Origin: Schistosoma haematobium
Taxonomy: Eukaryota; Platyhelminthes; Trematoda; Strigeidida; Schistosomatidae
Length of the DNA: 64,000 nucleotides
Reading direction: 5' to 3'
Assembly (NCBI RefSeq): GCF_000699445.3
Contig: NC_067195.1
Location: forward strand, 22,313,787 to 22,377,786
Shown here: positions 12,940 through 24,509 of the stretch, piece by piece
Layout of the letters: each line of letters begins with the position of its first letter
Position numbering within the stretch: the stretch's first letter is position 1
Notes under the pieces: generated by a model
The model's database searches: none
What the model saw: the letters and a program-made list of their open reading frames with translations, nothing else
Told to the model about the DNA's origin: nothing
Program-made: the position numbers and the translations under genes

Positions 12940-14980
12940 TCATTATACCTCCTACATTCATTAACGAAGTAAAACTTTATAAGTTATAAATCGCTGAAAA
13001 CTAATGGTTAAAGCATACATTGTAACGGCTTGGCTTCGAGACAATTACTTAGGCTTCGTATATCAATCATCCGGATAAGCATTAGTATTTAACTCCCAAC
13101 AGTATATGAATTCAGAAGGCGAAACGAAACGCCAGCTACAGTTTATTATTGGATAGTACAGATAACAAAGCTACAAACACAGCAAGCGAATTGGAGCAAA
13201 AGTGCTAACATGTGCGAGCAAGCAAATACAGAGGCGAATTCTGAATCGAACCAATTAGTAAGGTTTAAGCATATATATGGAAAAGCGAATAAGTTATCGG
13301 AAGATATTTAAGTACTTAACATTTAAGCTAGAGAGAGGAATATGTGAGTAGGATGTCACATATGATTAAGCATACATGTTCATACAGACGTGTTAGTAAT
13401 AATAAATAATAACACAAAGACAAATTGTTACTATTCGAATAATAGTGTTAAATGAAGGGCTTCGCAAAACTAATCGTAAATACGCCTAATTAAAGGAGAA
13501 ATTCTATGATATGAACTACTAAATTCCTCATTTTTTTTAAATATTACAAAAAGAATTAAATACTAGGAGCTTTATCCTTTCATTATTCTAGGTGCAATAC
13601 TCAAACATTTGGATTGTCTTAAACTCATTTACAATTGATATCAATTATGTTTAGGATCTTGAGAATTTATTTATTGATGTTAGTTAACGATTAAACTATT
13701 TGTTGTTGCATCCATGTTCTTCTTCTTCTTCTTTCAGAGATTGATAGAGATGAATTTTGTTTGATTATCTCTCCTACTATTGATTCATTTACAAAATAAC
13801 CGAATTCAATTATACATTTTCCATGTAGTAATATATAAATTTCATAGTTGACAAAATTCTGAAATACAAATACCATCTTCTATTGTCATAGATGAACTAC
13901 TTTTTTAAAAAGAAATATGACATTGAATGTCTCTTACATAAACCTTGTTGCCTAAATAAGAACTAACTTACAGAGTTACACATGGAACTATTCACTCATG
14001 CATAATTGAAAATATTGTTTTTACTGATAGAAATTAAAAGGGAATACATTGTAACATATGTCAAAATTATCAACATCCAACAATGATATGTACGCAATTA
14101 CCCATTGCTTTTGTTTATTGAAGATAAACCTGTTCATAGAAACGATAACAGTTTTTGTGTACAAAAGAAAAACAAAACAAATAATACATGCTAAGAGGTA
14201 TATGTAAAAGATCAGTAGTCAAAATACTTACGGTCGAGTAAATTTAACATTCAACGCCCTTGACAAAAATTACCTATTTCAACAATTCTGTTTCATGTAC
14301 ATTATACTTGTAGCACGCGTTTCGTTCTTTTTTCTTTTTTTAAAAAAAAAAATATGTTCGTTTGTTAAACTGTGATGTATTTGTTTAAAATAAGAAGAAT
14401 CCAAATAAACAATTGTAATTTACAAATTTTATTATCTGTTTAAAAAGAAAATAAGAAATTGTTACTTCAGTCAATGTAACAGTCATATTAAGATTGTAAT
14501 CAACCAATGACTTCATTAGTAAATAATACTAATGAAAGAAGGTATAAATACCAGTCATGCATACTCGATTTGGGGCTGTTTATTAATTTATCTACTAACT
14601 TAATTAGTGAAGATAAACATAATGGTATAATGATTAGTCGTATGATTTTGTGTCTTTCCTATGTTGATATTTATGACTGAATTTGGTCAGACTTTAACGA
14701 TAAAATAGCTCCTTAAGCGGATATCTCAATATTCGTATTACTTACAAGTTTATTATATTTTTGTACAATGTCTAGCAACCAAATTCATGACACGCGCATA
14801 CATACTATAAATATCAAATACAAATATCATCCACTAAGCAAGTTTAAAATAGGACCAAATCCATTATCTAGAAACATAATGAGAATGCAAGTTTACCGGT
14901 AAGATGATCATCATTTTTATTTTATTACAGATGTATGTCAAGTTTATATGGTTGACTGCAATCCTCTTCATACTAATTTT
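12940..14980. other. Non-coding DNA, nothing recognised
   Basis: Short T/A runs at 13,530 and 14,330-14,351 and a small CTT run near 13,715. The A-rich, purine-biased stretch 13,080-13,260 is slightly GC-richer than its surroundings, but I see no coding frame in it. Confidence 0.5.
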
Positions 14981-15240
14981 AATAGTTCAGATCATGAGTC
15001 AATTGAAGCTAAGCCACCATGGAAAACCTGGAAGCGCTGGACGGCCGGTTCGTCCTACTGTGAGATTCTTCAGCAGTGCTCATCCACTATCCCGCATCAC
15101 GGGATTCGAACCCAGGACCTTTAGTCTTGTGCGCGAGCGCTTAACCACTAGACCAGTGAGCCGATATCCAACGCTTCAATTGACTCATGATCTCAACTAC
15201 TTAAATTACTGCAATCTCCACAAAACCCCTTCTGATCTTT
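14981..15240 (-). mobile_element. Family B tRNA-SINE with hammerhead, fold-back copy
   Basis: Reading the minus strand gives the family order: tRNA-like head (CTAGTGGTTAAG as A box, GGGTTCGAATCC as B box), hammerhead-like block, then the tail ending TCATGAT. At its right edge (15,175-15,240) the tail is repeated in plus orientation, so the element folds back on itself. The hammerhead is damaged: the second core box GAAA has become GAAC on the minus strand, so self-cleavage is not expected. Flanks cttcatactaa and ctttatattaa may be an eroded target-site duplication (9 of 11). The plus-strand ORF across it is not a gene. Confidence 0.85.
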
Positions 15241-15245
15241 ATATT

Positions 15246-17790
15246 AACTAAAACACCACAACAATAACGAAAACTCATTAATTTTCATTGCAACTCATAT
15301 TCATAACCGGTATGGCGACTGATCTACTACAGTTCATATATATGACATAAAAGTAAACGCAGTATTATATGACAACTCAGCTACAAAGTTTTCAGGTTTA
15401 TTATTTTCTTTATGAGCATTTTAAATCAGATAGCTAACTGCCTATTATTTCAGTTTTAATCATCATAAATTATAGTCACTAATAATTAATAATTATCTGT
15501 ATATCTTTTGCTAGGTTTCATCCGAGTTAAAGTAATTGTTTTGTAAGTGGTTGTATGATAGTGAATAACCACAGTTTTGTATGATCAAATACTATGTAGG
15601 ATTCATTATTTTGTTTTAAATCAACTAGTCCATTTTTAGACAAGTATCAGTTTAATTGTAAAAATAAGCTGTTCGCTTTCTAACTATCGTCAAAAATGTG
15701 CCAACGAATGGCTTGATTTAAATAACTTCCATTGCATTTACTTGATTATATTTTTAAGCTCTATTCTAGGAGGTGCAAGTACTTAATTAAAAAATGAATA
15801 ATTTTTTTAATATATAGACAAAATGCATCTATAACTTTAACTGTCTCATCAGTAATTAACATTTTAAAATGATTCCGATCAACGATTCAAGCACAACATG
15901 TGCAAAATAATTTCGATTCATCGTTGATCAAGTATATTTGGCATTTTTATTTTCTTCAAGACTTCAAAATAATTGAGAAACACAAGTCAAAGTATAAAGT
16001 AAAACTTTTAAGATGGGATTTATGAATCAACATTGAGTGACTAACTAACGTGTTGCAATAAAACAATGAATTTGTACTGGAAAGAAAAATCTCCAAATTA
16101 AGCAGAAAATTTGTAATCGTTTGAAGATAATGTGGGTTTCAAACGATACACGATGAAATAACTTCGGTTAATATGTCAGTGACAAATATCCCTCTACTCA
16201 CGACTTAATCACATACTAGAGAATTCACTAAATCCGAGTTTTAGGAATGAGTCGCTGATTGGGTGATTTAAATACAACAACTTCAAATTATATCGTTCTT
16301 TAAATAGTAACTACTATTTATAGGATTTTCCAACAAGTAGATTTTTAAAATCGTTCATTTTCAATTACTATAACACTGATTTGGAATTTTTCATTATCTA
16401 AGTGACCAAGAGATGAATTTAAAATCATTCTTTTATATTCCAATAATTAATTTTTTATAATTCACGCTTCATATACTTACGCGCTTCAAGTGTTCTACTT
16501 TAATGTACACAAATAGTTGTGAAATATTTAATTAAACATGTTATATTACAAAGAGCAGATATGTAACTCAATTTCTTTTGGCAATTTTTTTCAAAAAAAA
16601 TTACTATTTCATACTTTTGACCTTTGAACTACTCAGGTCACAATTTTACTGTTATCTTTTTTACTGTTGCTGTGTTTTCAAATGAATATCAAAATTTCTT
16701 CAGTGACGACCCCCCGCCCTTCATACATATACTCTAGGATTCTTTATGAATAAGTAGAATGTAAGAATAGATTGTGACATTAAATTTATTCAAAGAAATA
16801 TCTTCATATATATGCCTATATTGTGTTTAACAAGTTGTGAATATAATTCTTTTATTAACTAATATACTGTAAGTCAATAAGTGTACTCATTCAATCAGTT
16901 AAAGAGGTAAATGGTTTAATTTCATTTTGATAAGAGGTTGAAAAATAAAGTTTAATTTTCACTCTATTCTATCTAATATTTATGAAGAGTTCTTATGTAC
17001 GTGCCATATATATATATATGAAGAAAAAATTTTTTTTCTAAACTGACTGTAATTATTAATTAAATGACCTTATTTTAATTATCTGATGAACTTGTGATAA
17101 TTGTCATTATGATTATTGCGTGATAACAGATATACTTGTAGTAGTTTAATCTGAAGAAAATAAGATTACTCTACATTATGACTGATATAGATAATATCCA
17201 ACATTATAGACTATGTGAGTGTGTGAAGTTTATCCAGTTTTAATTTAATTTTTGATCCAAACTGCAATCGAAAGACTTTTGAGTTGATTTATCCTAGTTA
17301 GGGACTTCTCAGAAATATTTAGTTTTCTAATTTTTGTATGATTGTTTACTATGTACTAAGTAAAGAATTAACAAATATATCCAGGACAAATATTACAAAG
17401 AAGAATCTTATTGTTTTGAAATAATGAATAGAAATTATTTTATGTCCTGAGGGTTGTGCAAATACTTATTTCAAGTGGGATTTCACAATAATTAGAAAAT
17501 TTAACTTGTTATGAATAAATATATAACTATTTATTCTAGTTGTTTATACAAATCTGAATTACAATGAAGAATAAGATACTCCAATAACGATAGATTACAA
17601 CTGTTGAATAAATCACCCAATGACACAATATATAGAATTAGTCACCTTGATCATCATTCACTGAGAGGTCGCTAGTAAGTATTTAATGATATATAGGAAC
17701 AAAAATAGTGAATCCTAGAAAATTTTTAACAAAACGTTCGATGGGATAGGAGAAAATAGAGAAGTTTAAGATTTTACCTTCAAACGGAAG
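15246..17790. other. Non-coding DNA, nothing recognised
   Basis: Very AT-rich throughout, with short TATATA runs (16,987-16,999). No coding frame or repeat supported. A CCCCCCGCCC-like stretch at about 16,708-16,717 is a lone GC spike without other context. Confidence 0.5.
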
Positions 17791-17800
17791 TGTTATGGGG

Positions 17801-17812
17801 GATTTGGAATTT
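17801..17812 (+). repeat. Target-site duplication, left copy
   Basis: Twelve bases, gatttggaattt, repeated exactly at 18,227-18,238. They bracket the family B element between them and show that the whole fold-back inserted as one unit. Confidence 0.85.
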
Positions 17813-18226
17813 TGATTGAGATCATGAACCGATTGACGTTAGACCACCACCTTTGGGAACCTGGATGCACTGGATGGCCGTTTCGTCCTATCATGGGACT
17901 CCTCAGCAGTGCGCATCCATGATTCCGCTCGCGGGATTCGAACCCAGGGCCTCCCTTCTCGCACGCGAACGCTTGACCTACTGGATCACTCAGCCGGCAT
18001 CCAATGGTGTTAGTGTCTATTACCAACCAATCCACGAAATTGCATGACTATCTTCCATTGTACTGAGGTAGATAGCTGTCTCTACCCGACACGGATTAGC
18101 TCCACTGGTCACGGTTTCTTACTAGAACTCCGAGAATTCACTCATGAAGCTAGTCACTAGTGAGCACATGAACCGGTTCATGATCTCAATCAAAAACTTA
18201 ATAATCTCCACAACCCATATACTGAT
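17813..18226 (-). mobile_element. Family B tRNA-SINE, nearly full-length fold-back copy with TSD
   Basis: Most of the element lies on the minus strand: 5' leader (18,050-18,170, with the family's CTCACTAGTGACTGGCTT-like block), tRNA-like head (about 17,925-18,000, B box GGGTTCGAATCC), hammerhead (17,867-17,912) and tail start. The last 50 bp (18,176-18,226) are the 3' tail in plus orientation, so the ends are inverted (tgattgagatcatg and catgatctcaatca). A 12-bp target-site duplication encloses it. In L1-type elements such 5' inversions come from twin priming; here the inverted part is almost the whole element. The two overlapping ORFs are antisense shadows. Confidence 0.9.
17867..17912 (-). 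ncRNA. Hammerhead ribozyme motif, family B
   Basis: On the minus strand: gcactg, core CTGAGGA, stem II GTCC/GGAC with loop CATGATA, core GAAA, short stem III, cleavage triplet ATC, then cagtgc closing a 6-bp stem I. The catalytic boxes are intact and NUH is met by AUC, but the triplet change breaks a C-G pair of the already tiny stem III, so activity is doubtful. Confidence 0.6.
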
Positions 18227-18238
18227 GATTTGGAATTT
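18227..18238 (+). repeat. Target-site duplication, right copy
   Basis: Exact repeat of the 12 bases at 17,801-17,812. Confidence 0.85.
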
Positions 18239-19500
18239 CTTGTTTCCGCGATAAAATTAAACGGAGTATATATATAATTGTACAAGGACTCTTTTTGTGG
18301 AATCTACTTCGTAATTTTTGAATCTTTCAAGATTACAATTAATCACTAAATGTCATTAAAGATAACACTTTTGCATTAAATTTGAGTTGAATTTTCTTCG
18401 GACAGTTGTATTTTCTTGATATTCTTCTTTATGTATCCAAGGGATTTATAAGCTTTTTATAGCGATATTTCAAATAAATTTTTATATGAACTGTGAACGT
18501 TTTATGGAAAATTTGTAAATTTTGTCCTCATATTTAGTGGTTTGTTACTTAATAGTTAGACTAAGACAAGTTAAGCTAGAGGGAATTATCACTGATCATC
18601 TAAGGAAATCCTAAACATTTATATTGAAATTAATTTACATTAATCTTCAAGATTCTGCGTTATTCATTTCGTTGGTGTCGAACTTCCGTTTTTATGAAGT
18701 AACAGTTTATTGTTCAGTATTTTGCAATGGTTCATCAAACATATTATCTTTTAATCAAATGTGCTCCAAATAATTTAGTTAAGGATACTCATGTGTATTA
18801 CCAGGTTGAACTGTGCTCAAATCAGTTCTTGATATAGTTATTTGTAGTGTTTAAATTTTTGCTAATACCTTTAAGATAAAACATTTCAAGTTTATATTCA
18901 ATGTAATTTAATGCTGTCATCTGACTATCAGTTGTATAGGTCATTTATGATCATAAAATAATGGTAATTATTTCAATCTGTAATTGAATTACTCTCTGAT
19001 TAAAATAAAAGTTTTCGATAATAATATCAACCAAATAACAAAATTATTTATTGTAAATAATTCATTGTCACACGTCTAATTGTTATTAAATACATAGTGA
19101 TGCAAATTAGATATTATAAACATTGACTTTGTTTACCATCTGTATTATCGTTATCAGCTTTATCATAAACATCAGTCACGAATCTTAGTTACATAACAGT
19201 TTGATATGTTTATGATTAAACCATGTTACTATAGTGTGACGTAACAAACTCTGCCATATTTATTGTGTAATAAATCTTAATTTTAGTTGTCTATTGAACT
19301 ACAATTGAGCAATGATCATAAGTGGTTTGTCTAATAGTAGTAAATATATTATATAAATCAGTTCCATATTAATTATCAATATACACTAGAATTTTGTAAA
19401 TTAAATGACACGTTCAATCAGAAGAGAAAACCCTTCATGTAAATGATCAAATTGGGAATAGGTTTACGTTTCTCTTTAAACGAATTCCTATAGTCCATTT
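18239..19500. other. Non-coding DNA, nothing recognised
   Basis: AT-rich unique sequence; no frame or repeat supported. Confidence 0.5.
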
Positions 19501-19504
19501 AGTT

Positions 19505-19660
19505 ACAGGGTTCGGATAGCCACAGACTTCTTCACTGAACTCGAGTTCCGTAATGAAAATCAACTCTAGAACGCAGATACATCCGGCTGACGAGTCCCGA
19601 GTGATCTGAAACGTGCGTCCTAGATTCCATTGCTAGCCGCCATCCATATCTGCCAAAACC
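19505..19660 (+). mobile_element. Degenerate Sm-alpha element with hammerhead remnant
   Basis: Right part matches the Sm-alpha order: eroded tRNA-like B box region (cgagttcc, 19,541-19,548), the cagatacatcc motif, hammerhead-like block (about 19,578-19,630), and the terminal cattgctagccgccatccat. Core boxes CTGACGA and GAAA and triplet GTC survive, but stem II has lost its pairing (GTCC now faces ATCT), so the ribozyme is probably dead. No target-site duplication found. Confidence 0.75.
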
Positions 19661-19669
19661 TTTTTATCC

Positions 19670-20130
19670 ACACGAAACTATTCTCGTAAAGAATACAAAA
19701 TATGGATTTATAATCAAAAGTGTACAAGAGAACAGTTTCCACTTCACAGGTTTTGATATTCTATAGGATTAAATTTCAAACAGAATATAATGTTTCACAC
19801 GTAACTTGTAAGATCATAATAAATCGAGGAGAAACAGCATTTTAGAGGTTTGAAAATTGATTTCAGTTGAATTACCGTATTCCAACACGTCGATTATGAT
19901 TTCGATACAGTATGAATCTAGATTTATATTGTGATAAGCTGTCCCAAGATAGGAAGAAAAAGTCACTGGTTTCCAAAGAATGGATTTAATTTTATCCTAC
20001 GATAAAAATTTAATATCAGATTGCATGAATATCCACAATCCACTTAACTGAATAATTTAGTAATTTCTTAGTGGTGATTTATTTCCACAAAATACATTTT
20101 GTCACTGTGTTTTTTTTACCTCATTTACTG
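19670..20130. other. Non-coding DNA, nothing recognised
   Basis: Spacer between two Sm-alpha copies; no feature seen. Confidence 0.5.
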
Positions 20131-20135
20131 TTAAA

Positions 20136-20146
20136 TATTTTTACAT
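20136..20146 (+). repeat. Target-site duplication, left copy
   Basis: tatttttacat, repeated exactly at 20,441-20,451 around the Sm-alpha element. Confidence 0.7.
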
Positions 20147-20440
20147 AAATTCACTTGGTGTTGTTTATTGTATCCTGCGACTGATCAGTCTCTTGTTGGC
20201 ATATATCTATCATGTATGGACTATCTCGATATTGCCTTAGGTCACAAGCTTTATAAGCAAAGATGGATATCAGGACTCAGTAGCTAAGTGGATAACGTAA
20301 TGGCGTTTGAAGCGAACAGTACTTAGTTTGAGTCCAGAGTGAATATCAAATCTGTGATGCAGGTACATCCAGCTGACGGGTCTCAAACACGACAAAACGC
20401 GCGTCCTGAATTCCATTGCTAGCCATTATCCATCTTTGTT
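20147..20440 (+). mobile_element. Full-length Sm-alpha SINE-like element with TSD
   Basis: Sm-alpha is the schistosome repeat known to have pol III promoter boxes and to encode a hammerhead. Here: leader with the actgatcagtctct block (20,180), a ttataagcaaagatggat motif (20,252-20,270) whose complement ends the element, tRNA-like head (A box tagctaagtggataac, 20,281-20,296; B box gtttgagtcc, 20,326-20,335), then the ribozyme block (20,361-20,420). The ribozyme is inactivated: CTGACGA is CTGACGG and the GACGAAAC segment is GACAAAAC. An 11-bp target-site duplication shows insertion by retrotransposition rather than as part of a satellite array. Confidence 0.9.
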
Positions 20441-20451
20441 TATTTTTACAT
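20441..20451 (+). repeat. Target-site duplication, right copy
   Basis: Exact repeat of 20,136-20,146. Confidence 0.7.
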
Positions 20452-21436
20452 CAGGTTAACATACAAAATACTATGTTTCGTTAAAGATTATGCGGAAATG
20501 TCGTGTACTGCTTAAGTTTATATTTTTATCACTCGGCTAATTTGTGGCTAATAGTCTTTGGGTGCACAATTTATGTAAATTTATGTTTTAACAGAAAATC
20601 GACTTTTTAAAAAAAAGTTAGTGGCATTATGTTTTTCTTTGTATTTCCCATACAATCAAATACATTTTTGTGTTACCATATTGAAAAGAAAGATGCATCA
20701 ATGATAAATTATACCATTGATTCAGTAATGATATTACTCCCTGTTGAGTTCTAGTTAATGAAACTTTAAATGGAGAGTATACCGCTGTGTTCATTGAAGT
20801 GATAGTTATTGTTTGATTAATATATATGAAACATATTTTAATGACTTATTTACGTTTCACTTGAAATCTATTTAGAGTTCATTACTGAAAAAGACAATTT
20901 TTTTCGACATAAAATGATGTCTTATACAATATAGGAACAAAACATTTCTATTCATTTATTTAACATTTAGTATCTTTGCTGTTACTTGGGTGAAAGCATA
21001 TTTGCATTATTGTAGACAGATTGATGAAGTAATCATTTCAGTCAAAAGTAGTGAAGCATATTAAACGTCTATAGAACAAATAAAGATTGTAAATTGTTCA
21101 ACTTTCAATGTACAAAGTCAAAATAAACTGCGATTCCCCGGATATTTTAGTGAACAATCCTTATAAGTTATAAATCATTAGTTACTGATAAGAATATAGT
21201 TTCAGTAGTTTTGTTTCTACCAACAATTGTACAAAGTCCATATAATTCAGTACTTAAATAATATTTGAATATTTTGCATAAACTTCAGCCATTATTTTTT
21301 AATAGATATCTCTGGTAAAGAATGGAATAATTGTACAGTAGATATTTTATTTGTTTTGTATAGCAATTGGAATCAGCTGAGCTCACTTAAACTTCATATT
21401 TCATATATCATCCTAAAATGACAAAAGTATCTTTAA
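20452..21436. other. Non-coding DNA, nothing recognised
   Basis: Unique AT-rich sequence with no supported feature. Confidence 0.5.
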
Positions 21437-21449
21437 CAGATATAAGAAA
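21437..21449 (+). repeat. Target-site duplication, left copy
   Basis: cagatataagaaa, 13 bp, repeated exactly at 21,764-21,776. Confidence 0.85.
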
Positions 21450-21763
21450 TTTCAATGGTTAAGATCATGAGTCAATTGAAGCTAGACCACCATGGAAAAC
21501 CTGGAAGCACCGTTTCGTCCTATTGTGGGACTACTTAGCAGTGGATGTTGGCTCAGTGGTCTAGTGAGTAAGTGCTCGCGCGCGAAACCAGTAGGTCCTA
21601 GGTTCGAATATCGCAGGGGGTGAGGTTGTGGATGCGCACTTCTGAAAAGTCCCACAATAGGACGAAACGGCCGTCCAGTGCTTCCAGGTTTTCCATGGTG
21701 GCCTAGCTTCAACTGACTCATGATCTTAGCCATTGAAATTACTATAATATTCACAAAACCAAT
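21450..21763 (+). mobile_element. Family B tRNA-SINE, fold-back copy with TSD
   Basis: The first 90 bp are the element's 3' half reversed (tail, then the hammerhead region as far as cttagcagtg, about 21,542). After that the element runs in plus sense: tRNA-like head (GGCTCAGTGGTCTAGTGAG, 21,550-21,568; B box ggttcgaat, 21,601-21,609), hammerhead block (21,635-21,692) and tail to 21,763. The arms pair over about 75 bp around a 160-bp centre. The sense hammerhead has CTGAAAA for CTGANGA, so it is probably inactive. The exact 13-bp target-site duplication proves a single insertion event. The minus-strand ORF over it is a shadow. Confidence 0.92.
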
Positions 21764-21776
21764 CAGATATAAGAAA
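21764..21776 (+). repeat. Target-site duplication, right copy
   Basis: Exact repeat of 21,437-21,449. Confidence 0.85.
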
Positions 21777-22975
21777 GTTGTTTATATCTAATGTTTTCTA
21801 TGTACTGCTTAATATTTGTCGAGAAAATAGATAAGCTCTGGCAAAGAAGACGTTATTTACCAGACACTTTTCCAGGAAGAATTATTGACAATTCAGAGAA
21901 GAGAAATTGTTTCATGTTGACTTCACTAACTCAAGCTGTACAATCGTATTTATAATAATTTAACAAAAAAAGCAAACTTTTTTCGCTGGATTGTTTTTTA
22001 TTCTTGTTTAATGACACATTGGGATACTTTCGGTATTTTAAGTAGTTTTTATGTACATCTACATTACTTTGATGGTAAATAGTCTTTATATATTTGTATT
22101 AGTATTATCTAATCAAGGCAAACAATACAGAATTAAAGTGATTCCTATTTTTATTCAGTTATCATCTCATATGTTTGAATGAAAATAGCAATTATTTTTA
22201 GCCGGTAACTTTTAGGTTTACCGAGTACAGATCAGTGAGAAGTGAGAAACTATGTTATTTGAATGCCTTCTTCCAAAGTATGTTATAAACAGTTCCTATA
22301 TAGACCTCTCAAACAGAACTTCATTCTATAACGATATTTGACGTAGCAGTACGCTGTGATAAATAAGCTGGTTTCTCTAGATCATGTTCCATTTCACTGT
22401 GATATTTAAATATTATATCATTAACAACGTTGTTCCTTTTAGTGAATAAGATGGAAATCCATCAGAATTAAAAAGAAAACTACCAAGTCGTTTAACGTGC
22501 TGAGAACATCATTTCTGATAGTAACTTTAAATCACATTAGGTGACGTAATCGACTAGTTCGATGTACCTACGTAGTTAACTTTGGTTACAACAAACAAAT
22601 AACCATCTGCTTAATGTTAGTTTCGTAATAATTCTCCCATGAATTAAATCATGAGTAAAAACGAATAAATATGATGCACTGATTCAATAAATCAGTTGAT
22701 CAGTAAAAATAAGACAGTTCTCATAAACACATATATAAACTTTAATTTTGAGTTGATTAAATTGAAGAGAATTAATTAATTTTTATTTTTATTAAGTCAC
22801 CATGATACAAGGAATCAACACCTGCATATCATATAAACAGTCATAATATTTATTTGTGCTTAAACACAATCATGATTATAAAGTTGCTTTTAATTGTTAA
22901 GTAAGAAATAAATGAAATAATTATTGTCAGCATTTAACAATCACAGTACACTGTGTTTGGAGAGAAGTGTTCAAT
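21777..22975. other. Non-coding DNA, nothing recognised
   Basis: No supported coding frame or repeat upstream of the reverse transcriptase remnant. Confidence 0.5.
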
Positions 22976-22977
22976 GT

Positions 22978-24005
22978 CTCTACCACAAGAAGCTCTACTT
23001 TAACCTCTTCTTTTCCCTCTTTTTCTTCATGATCTGTCATCTTCCACAGAAAACACTTTTGTGAAATATGCGGATGATCTCACTCTATGCATGCCGATTT
23101 CTACCTCTTTACATTCCATAGAAATGAATGATTTTTTCTCTTGTATTGAATGGTGGTCTGTTGTTAATGGTCTCATATTTAATCCATCTAAATGTCAAGC
23201 TGTTAACTTTAGCCTGAGATATGAACAGCATCTAAACACCACTTTGAAATCCCATAATACTTGTGCCATTGGAGACTCTTTGATAAACACAGTGTCGAAA
23301 GTCAATTATCTTAGTGTTACTTTTTCCTCTGATCTTTCTTGCTCTTCTCATGTTTTACCGTTATCGAAGAAAGTATCCCATCTGACTTACTATATTAAGA
23401 GGCTGCATGCTTTTGGGATTACTTGTTATTTACTCTTACAATTTGTCAATTTCTGCATATCACCTATTATTCTTCACTGTTCTCCGTTATTCTTTCCCGA
23501 TCTTTTGAGAAAAGGCTTTGCTGTATTGCGGAGAGTGATGAAAGCAGTTAGCAAGGTGTATGGTAAATCTTTCGAGGTCATTATTAATATGGTTGTGGAT
23601 AGACATTTAAAGTCTTTCAAACTCTTGGCAGGTGTTATCTTATCAGATACTAACCATCCCCTTCATTCATGTCTTTATCCTTGTATATCTTCTGGTAGAA
23701 CGAAACGTAATTTCATTAAAATCCATGCGCACAAGCAAAAGTATAAAGGTTCTGTAATACATTACCTAGCAAATATGTTCTGGCAAACAGACTGTTAGAG
23801 TCAACCTAGTCAATAATCTGAATTCTCAAACATGTCTCTAATTTGGAAAGTTGTACATATTCAAATATTTTTTCGCCTTTTTCCTTTCTTTTTTGTTGCT
23901 TTGTTTTTGCAAACGAAAGTTGCTGAAATGACTTGTGCTGAGAATCCTATATTGTATCAGAATATAATATTGAATAAAGCCATTAATAATAATAGTAATA
24001 ACTAC
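22978..24005 (+). pseudogene. 5'-truncated CR1/jockey-like non-LTR retrotransposon (reverse transcriptase C-terminal half)
   Basis: One frame reads from the PQ..LL.PLLF block of the RT palm (22,983-23,018, with an in-frame TAA at 23,001) through FLHDLS and the catalytic box KYADDLTLC (23,064-23,090), then SVVNGLIFNPSKCQAVNFS and the LINE thumb region with the pattern VNYLSVTFSSDL, to a stop at 23,796-23,798. The 3' UTR follows and ends in AATAAA (23,973-23,978) and a (TAA)n-like tail near 24,005. Endonuclease and the first RT motifs are missing: the usual 5' truncation of target-primed insertions. The YADD aspartates are kept, but the early stop and truncation make it dead. CR1 rather than RTE is inferred from the motif spacing and tail. 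Confidence 0.85.
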
Positions 24006-24009
24006 TGGT

Positions 24010-24235
24010 TTGTTGTTTCTGCTTGTTACAATGTCAAGAAATGAATTGTACAAACAAATTTACTAGTGTATTATTGACTACAGTAATGATTTTTTTATAA
24101 TCTTTGTGTAATGAAGATTTATTATAACCCTAATATTCTATGTTGTTTATTATTTTATTATAGATTGCAAGGTGGCATAATCAAGGAGATGTGAAGACAA
24201 CATCTGTTTAATGGAATGAATAGTGAATATTTTGC
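24010..24235. other. Short non-coding spacer
   Basis: Between the CR1-like element and the next SINE; nothing recognised. Confidence 0.5.
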
Positions 24236-24246
24236 AGAATCTCTGG

Positions 24247-24502
24247 TATGGAACTCCTCAACAGTGCGCATCCACGATTCCGCCCCCGCCCCTCTCAGTG
24301 ACCTAGAGCTTAAGCGTTCGCGCGTGAGACCAGTAGATCCTGGGTTTAAATCCCGCGGGGCGGGATCACGGATGCGCACTGCTGTGGAGTCCCGTACTAG
24401 GACGAAACGACCGTCCAGTGCTTCCAGGTTTTCAATGATGGTTTAGCTTCAATTGACTCGTGAATTCAACTATTAAATCACTAAAATCTCCATAAAACCC
24501 TC
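24247..24502 (+). mobile_element. Family B tRNA-SINE with intact hammerhead, 5' inversion
   Basis: Starts with about 50 bp of reversed sequence (24,247-24,293, complement of the hammerhead 5' strand and the GGATGCGCAC block). It then runs in plus sense: tRNA-like head (cagtgacctagagcttaag A box, 24,296-24,314; tgggtttaaatcc B box, 24,340-24,352), hammerhead (24,376-24,421), and tail to the aaaaccctcttctga terminus. No clear target-site duplication. The overlapping ORFs on both strands run through the tRNA-like part and are not genes. Confidence 0.88.
24376..24421 (+). ncRNA. Hammerhead ribozyme motif, family B, best preserved
   Basis: gcactg (24,376-24,381) pairs fully with cagtgc (24,416-24,421) as stem I. 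Core box CTGTGGA (24,382-24,388) fits CUGANGA except that A6 is U, a possible weakening. Stem II is GTCC (24,389-24,392) with GGAC (24,400-24,403). GAAA is at 24,404-24,407, and a 3-bp stem III leads to GTC (24,413-24,415), where cleavage would follow C24,415. Topology is that of the known schistosome hammerheads with minimal stem III. Confidence 0.65.
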
Positions 24503-24509
24503 TTCTGAA

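Noticed and set aside
15050..15175. True tRNA gene on the minus strand
   Set aside because: A and B boxes are present, but the acceptor stem and anticodon arm do not fold as a tRNA, and the unit recurs as part of a dispersed SINE.
14904..15251. 115-codon ORF MIIIFILL…
   Set aside because: Its body is the antisense of a SINE; the hydrophobic start is chance AT-rich sequence.
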